The position numbers were made by a program, and so were the translations under genes. From positions 184,053 to 248,052 of the forward strand of contig VWZL01005178.1 in NCBI GenBank assembly GCA_013396915.1: DNA of 64,000 nucleotides. The letters are read 5' to 3'. This document shows, piece after piece, positions 60,201-64,000 of the stretch (positions are counted from its first letter, which is position 1; the number at the start of each line of letters is the position of its first letter). Under the pieces are notes generated by a model. The model did not search any database and was not told the DNA's origin. It was given only the letters and a program-made list of their open reading frames with translations. The DNA is from Stercorarius parasiticus (lineage: Eukaryota > Chordata > Aves > Charadriiformes > Stercorariidae).

Positions 60201-63200
60201 GGATGATGTGTTTGAACAGTATGAATGATTAATGAAGGTTAAATAGTCCAGTTTCTATCTTAAAACCTTTTGTTATTGGCGAAGGGCAGGGCAGCAGGCA
60301 AGGTGAGCAGAAATTCAAGTGTTTGGTTTTCACCAAATAGTTCGTGGCAAATGTAAATTGTTATGAGATGGTAAATTCCGAGGGGAATTAAAGGCTGTGG
60401 CCAAGGAATGTAATTCTTGCAGGTTTGGCAAAATCAAGCCCATCTTGCTTATGATGTGAAACTTCTCTGCTTATCTTTTTCTCAGCAAACACTGCATAGT
60501 GTTGCAGTATGTAAAAAAGAACGGCCCAGCCCAGCAAAAGAACAGCATTTGGTTTTATTCTTTGTCCCTTTCTTAGGTGACACAAACAGAAGGAAAGAAA
60601 GCTCTTGGTAGCTGCTTTATTACCTACTCTACCCTTATTCCTGCTCAGAAGTTGGCCATCTGCGGTTTTGCAGAGGTGGGATTCACTTTTGACACCGTAA
60701 TATTTGCTTGTGAATCCATGGTATAATGTTTGCCAGTTCTGTGTGAGATGACCCTGGAAGCCTCAGAAGTTACAGGGCAGAGGTGGTTCCAGGCTTCAGG
60801 GTTTCGTTTGACCTCAGACAGCCCAGGGTTGCCTCTAGACCCGTGAATAGGAAGCCAAAGGCAGAGACCAAGCGAAGGCAAAGCTATTCAGCCAACGCTC
60901 TGAGATTCAAACTGGGGTGGGCTGATTTTTTCTTCCTTCTTGCACGTTATCATTACAAAGAAAGCTAAGACAGGCCACCGACTTCTTTAACAAGTGCCCT
61001 TTGCTGCCATCTTTGCCGCTTTATTGACTACTGGAGCTTTTCAGAGCAGGAACTGGCTGCTGAGCAATTCCAACAGTTCGTAGGAAAGAAGCATCCTGTT
61101 CATGCTCCTTGGTTGGAGTAAGGAGGGCTACAGAGAAAGCCGATCTGCAGGGAAGTTTCACTTCTCATATTGTCGCTTTTCAGGGAGAGTTGTCCTTTGA
61201 CAGGTCCAGACCCTGTTTCCTGTTTTTCCTTTAAATCCACTGTAGGCCCTGTGTGACTATTGATGATCCTACCTTCCTATCCTTGAGCAATCCTTATGGG
61301 TGTGATTTAGAACTGGCTCTGTCTTAGCCTTTAGCCCAGTATTATGGTGGGCTTTTTTAGTTTCATCAGACTTTACAGGGCTTTAAACCCAGATTAGCGC
61401 TGCTGCTTGGGGGCTCAGAGGGAACTTGGAGCTTCCCTTTAATTTGAGCTGTGGTCGTTGCTCCAGTGGTGCTGCTGAGAGAGGCATGGAGAGTCCCAGA
61501 AGGAGGAGTTGTAATGTGAATGTGCATGAAAAAAAAAAGTGATAACAGGATTATAGAAACCACATTTAGTGTAATACACCTGTATGCATTGCATAGGAAG
61601 GAAAAGGGAAAGGCATCTTACGTATCTGCGTGGATCCCGGTCAAAGGTAGAGGCTCCTACAGCAAGTGATGCAGCAGCATTTTCGTACGTGGCCACAGCC
61701 ACAACTTCCAGCTAGAACTCGCTCATCCTGGCCCCCAGTATATCAGTGACCATAACAAAAATATGTCTGTTCTGCACGTCTCAAAGCAAAGGATCGGTCC
61801 TCATTTGTTAGAAGTAAGTATGCAGCCTTCAATAAAATGTCAGCTGCCTTAAGAGTTTCCATTGTAATATAAGGTAATGTACACAGTCTAAAGATGGGAT
61901 CTAAAAAACATTAAAAGGATCTCTGATGTCACTGCGGCTGCAGCCACAGTCTGGTCTCATTTCAGTGACATCTCTCATCTCTAGGAAAGAAAGCACATTA
62001 TCCATAGGTGATTCAGCACTGAGTCTTGTCTCCTTTGCTGTCCAGTGTCAGAGCTCCAAACGACCAACCGAATAAAATCAGTGACAAGACTGCGCTGGCA
62101 TTGAAGGAAGCTGATGGTTAATTGACCACTACCCTTGTAGAGACATCACTGAGACGGCTCGCAAGTGACTGCTGGGTCGCGCTCATTAGGAGCAGAGCGG
62201 ACACTTGTTCAGCCCATGCATTCCCATAAGCGGGAGAGTATTATAATCGCTTGGAAGTGTTTTTTCAGTAGCTCTGGTGTGTTTGGGAAACAGTTTTGTG
62301 AAAATGTCTGTGTCACACATGTATGGCCTCCAGGTACTGTGGGTGACATCTGGACTTGCCCGAGTGATGCTTCTCGTATTGTTTCCTGTTTTCCAAAGCA
62401 ATGCGGTGCCTACCCCAGGTAGAGCACTAATTATTAGTTAGGAGAGGATTAGAAAGGCACAGCTGTGCCTGATGTGACCCCAATCCCCCTGCTGTAGAGA
62501 TGCCCACAGGTCTAAGGCAGCCTTTCTGCCGCAATGAAACGTCCAGCCCCGGGGTATGTGCCTCAGAGTCAGATGGGACCTGCATTAACTTTTGCCGAAG
62601 TGAGGGCTGACATGCAATCGCTCCGCTTGGCTTCCAGAGAGCTTCCTCCGCAGGGTCTTCTACTTCATCACGTAACTCCTGTGCGTCTTGTTTCCCAAGA
62701 TACGCGCTGCGTGGGAGCAGACTGTGGGTCAGACCGGCCCTGCGATAGAGAGGTACCACGTCTAACTAACAGTTTAACAAGTCAGAGTGTTTAGATGCAA
62801 ATGGGCATCTGAGTTTTCTAAACTCCCGATTTGTTACACCCGACTCGAGCTGCTGCGGTAGAAGGTGTGTCAAAGTGCTGGGTCATGCGATGGGGTGTGC
62901 GTGGATTACCTGCTGGTCCCTCCAGAGGAGGAGGTCTGGGGCTGGGATGAGGGAGGTATTTCCTAGCAGGCTCCTTTCTCCACGGTGCTGCTTTAGGAGG
63001 ACATATCTGAGATGCAGGCTGGCACGGTGGGGAGAACCTACCCTAACATCCAGGGCCCTACAGAGTCAGTGAGTGCCTTGCCGTACTCTGAGATTTGGCT
63101 GCTGTGAATGGAGGTCAGGGTCGCCATGAGCATAAAATATGTCAGGTCTGTTCCTAAAGGGGTTCATGACCTAAGATGTGCAACCTAACCGTTTTAAACC

Positions 63201-63450
63201 TGAAATAGGCACCTCCAGAGCAGTCTAGGGTAGATAGCTGGGCTTGTAACCAAGCAGATTTTGGTAACAGAGCCAAAGTTGTGACCACTGGGTGTGCAGC
63301 AAGTGGGGGATCTGCCTGAATTCACCTTCTGCCTACCTACTTCTCAGTGGTTGTCAGATGCTGAAGCCTCCCTGAGGCCACTGAGGATGCAAGAAACGTC
63401 GATGTCCCATCCAGTTTCTACACGTTTCTTAACTCTGTCTTAACTCCTGT
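57281..63450. other. Unique non-coding DNA
   Basis: No gene recognised. It contains the AT-rich self-complementary block at 58641-58740 and a YY1-like GCTGCCATCTTTG at about 61001-61013. Frames of up to about 110 codons (62427-62759 minus) show no known domains. Confidence 0.5.
58641..58740. repeat. AT-rich self-complementary repeat block
   Basis: Several copies of GTTTACAAAAAAA (58642-, 58688-58712 region) lie mixed with reverse-complement copies such as TTTTTTTTGTAAA and TTTTGTAAAC, so the block can fold into more than one A/T-rich hairpin. It looks like local slippage and inversion of a GTTTACA(A)n unit. Confidence 0.7.
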
Positions 63451-63520
63451 GAGGAGCAGGGAGTTGGACTCGATGATCCTTACGGGTCCCTTCCAACCTG
63501 AGATATTCTATGATTCCATG
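63451..63520 (+). mobile_element. CR1 LINE 3' tail
   Basis: GAGTTGGACTCGATGATCCT is followed by TACGGGTCCCTTCCAACCTG and ATATTCTATGATTCCATG. Only the last 70 bases or so of an avian CR1 are kept, in plus orientation. Confidence 0.9.
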
Positions 63521-64000
63521 TTTTTCTCTTCTGTCACCTTTCTAGAGTTCGGGTGTTTTTCACGCTATGCTTTTCTAAATTCCTCGGCAGCCATTTAGTC
63601 TTTCCTTTTCTGATACGCTTGCTGTTAATAGTTGCGCTGAGAGCATGAATTATACCTTTAAAATAACTATTAAATCTAGAGCTGCTTTTTGTGGGAACCT
63701 GAAGCTTATAACACTTGCACTTACCCTTAATCATGTGACAGGCATGAGAAGATTAAGTGAAACAATTTGCAAATGAATATTTAGTAATTTATTAAGCCAG
63801 GAATTGGGCAGATTCTGCGCCCTTTTCGGAGTCACTATTAAGCACGGTAGTATGGTGCTGCGAAGAGCGTAAGAAACGTTCTCGTTGCTATGTTTTGGAA
63901 TACTTTTATGCATAAGCATGGTTTCCAAGGCAAAACCTTTGCAGCCCGATGGCAGCCTGCACGTCCAACTTACCCAGAGATGGAAGCAGACGTACACCTA
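63521..64000. other. Unique non-coding DNA, right edge
   Basis: No gene recognised. The minus-strand frame 63731-63997 has no known domain and runs close to the window edge. Confidence 0.5.

Noticed and set aside
1..64000. CRISPR arrays, prokaryotic operons, prophage or plasmid modules
   Set aside because: No regularly spaced repeats and no dense coding. CR1 and MIR repeats show this is vertebrate nuclear DNA.

Overview
The window looks like non-coding nuclear DNA from a bird. It is moderately AT-rich and has no operon-like coding. Its recognisable interspersed repeats are CR1 LINE 3' ends of the avian type (several with the AAGGTCCCTTCCAAC / ATTCTATGATTC ending), one decayed CR1-like reverse transcriptase piece, and old MIR/tRNA-core SINE relics. 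No L1 or Alu was seen. Few repeats, small microsatellites and short CpG-rich islands in AT-rich sequence all fit an avian intergenic or long-intron segment. The species cannot be fixed by eye. There is one 126-base run of N (30348-30473) and one single N (38125).

Layout. 1-6.9 kb: unique AT-rich DNA with a purine/pyrimidine-alternating repeat near 2.0 kb and a TATA-like element near 1.06 kb. 6.9-7.1 kb: CR1-like reverse transcriptase relic. 7.1-12.6 kb: unique DNA with a MIR relic at 11.9 kb. 12.64-12.96 kb: the best preserved CR1 3' end, on the minus strand. 13-21 kb: AT-rich DNA rich in homeodomain-type cores that looks like candidate conserved non-coding sequence, plus a perfect 24-base hairpin at 20.5 kb. 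21.3-21.5 kb: CpG-rich patch. 24.4-25.9 kb: MIR relics and an A-rich tract. 30.3-31.0 kb: CpG island interrupted by the assembly gap and a double G8 run. 34.4-34.9 kb: long minus-strand open frame of unknown nature. 37.2 kb: short open frame with a signal-peptide-like start and a consensus splice donor. 40.8-40.93 kb: dense CpG cluster ending in a strong CTCF-like site. 43.6-44.7 kb: low-complexity tracts and an inverted-repeat cluster. 45.7-48.0 kb: two CR1 3' ends around a 203-codon open frame. 51.0-51.2 kb: nearly full-length MIR. 58.64-58.74 kb: AT-rich self-complementary repeat. 63.45 kb: short CR1 tail.

No protein-coding gene, rRNA, tRNA or CRISPR array could be supported. The longest open frames are about as long as chance gives in 64 kb read in six frames, several of them lie inside repeats, and none resembles a family I recognise. 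The functional content, if any, is more likely regulatory (CpG islands, CTCF-like site, AT-rich candidate enhancers). I saw no evidence of a new multi-gene system. The best leads are the CpG/CTCF element at 40.8-40.93 kb, the CpG island at the gap, the secreted-peptide-like short frame at 37.2 kb and the unexplained open frame at 34.4-34.9 kb.
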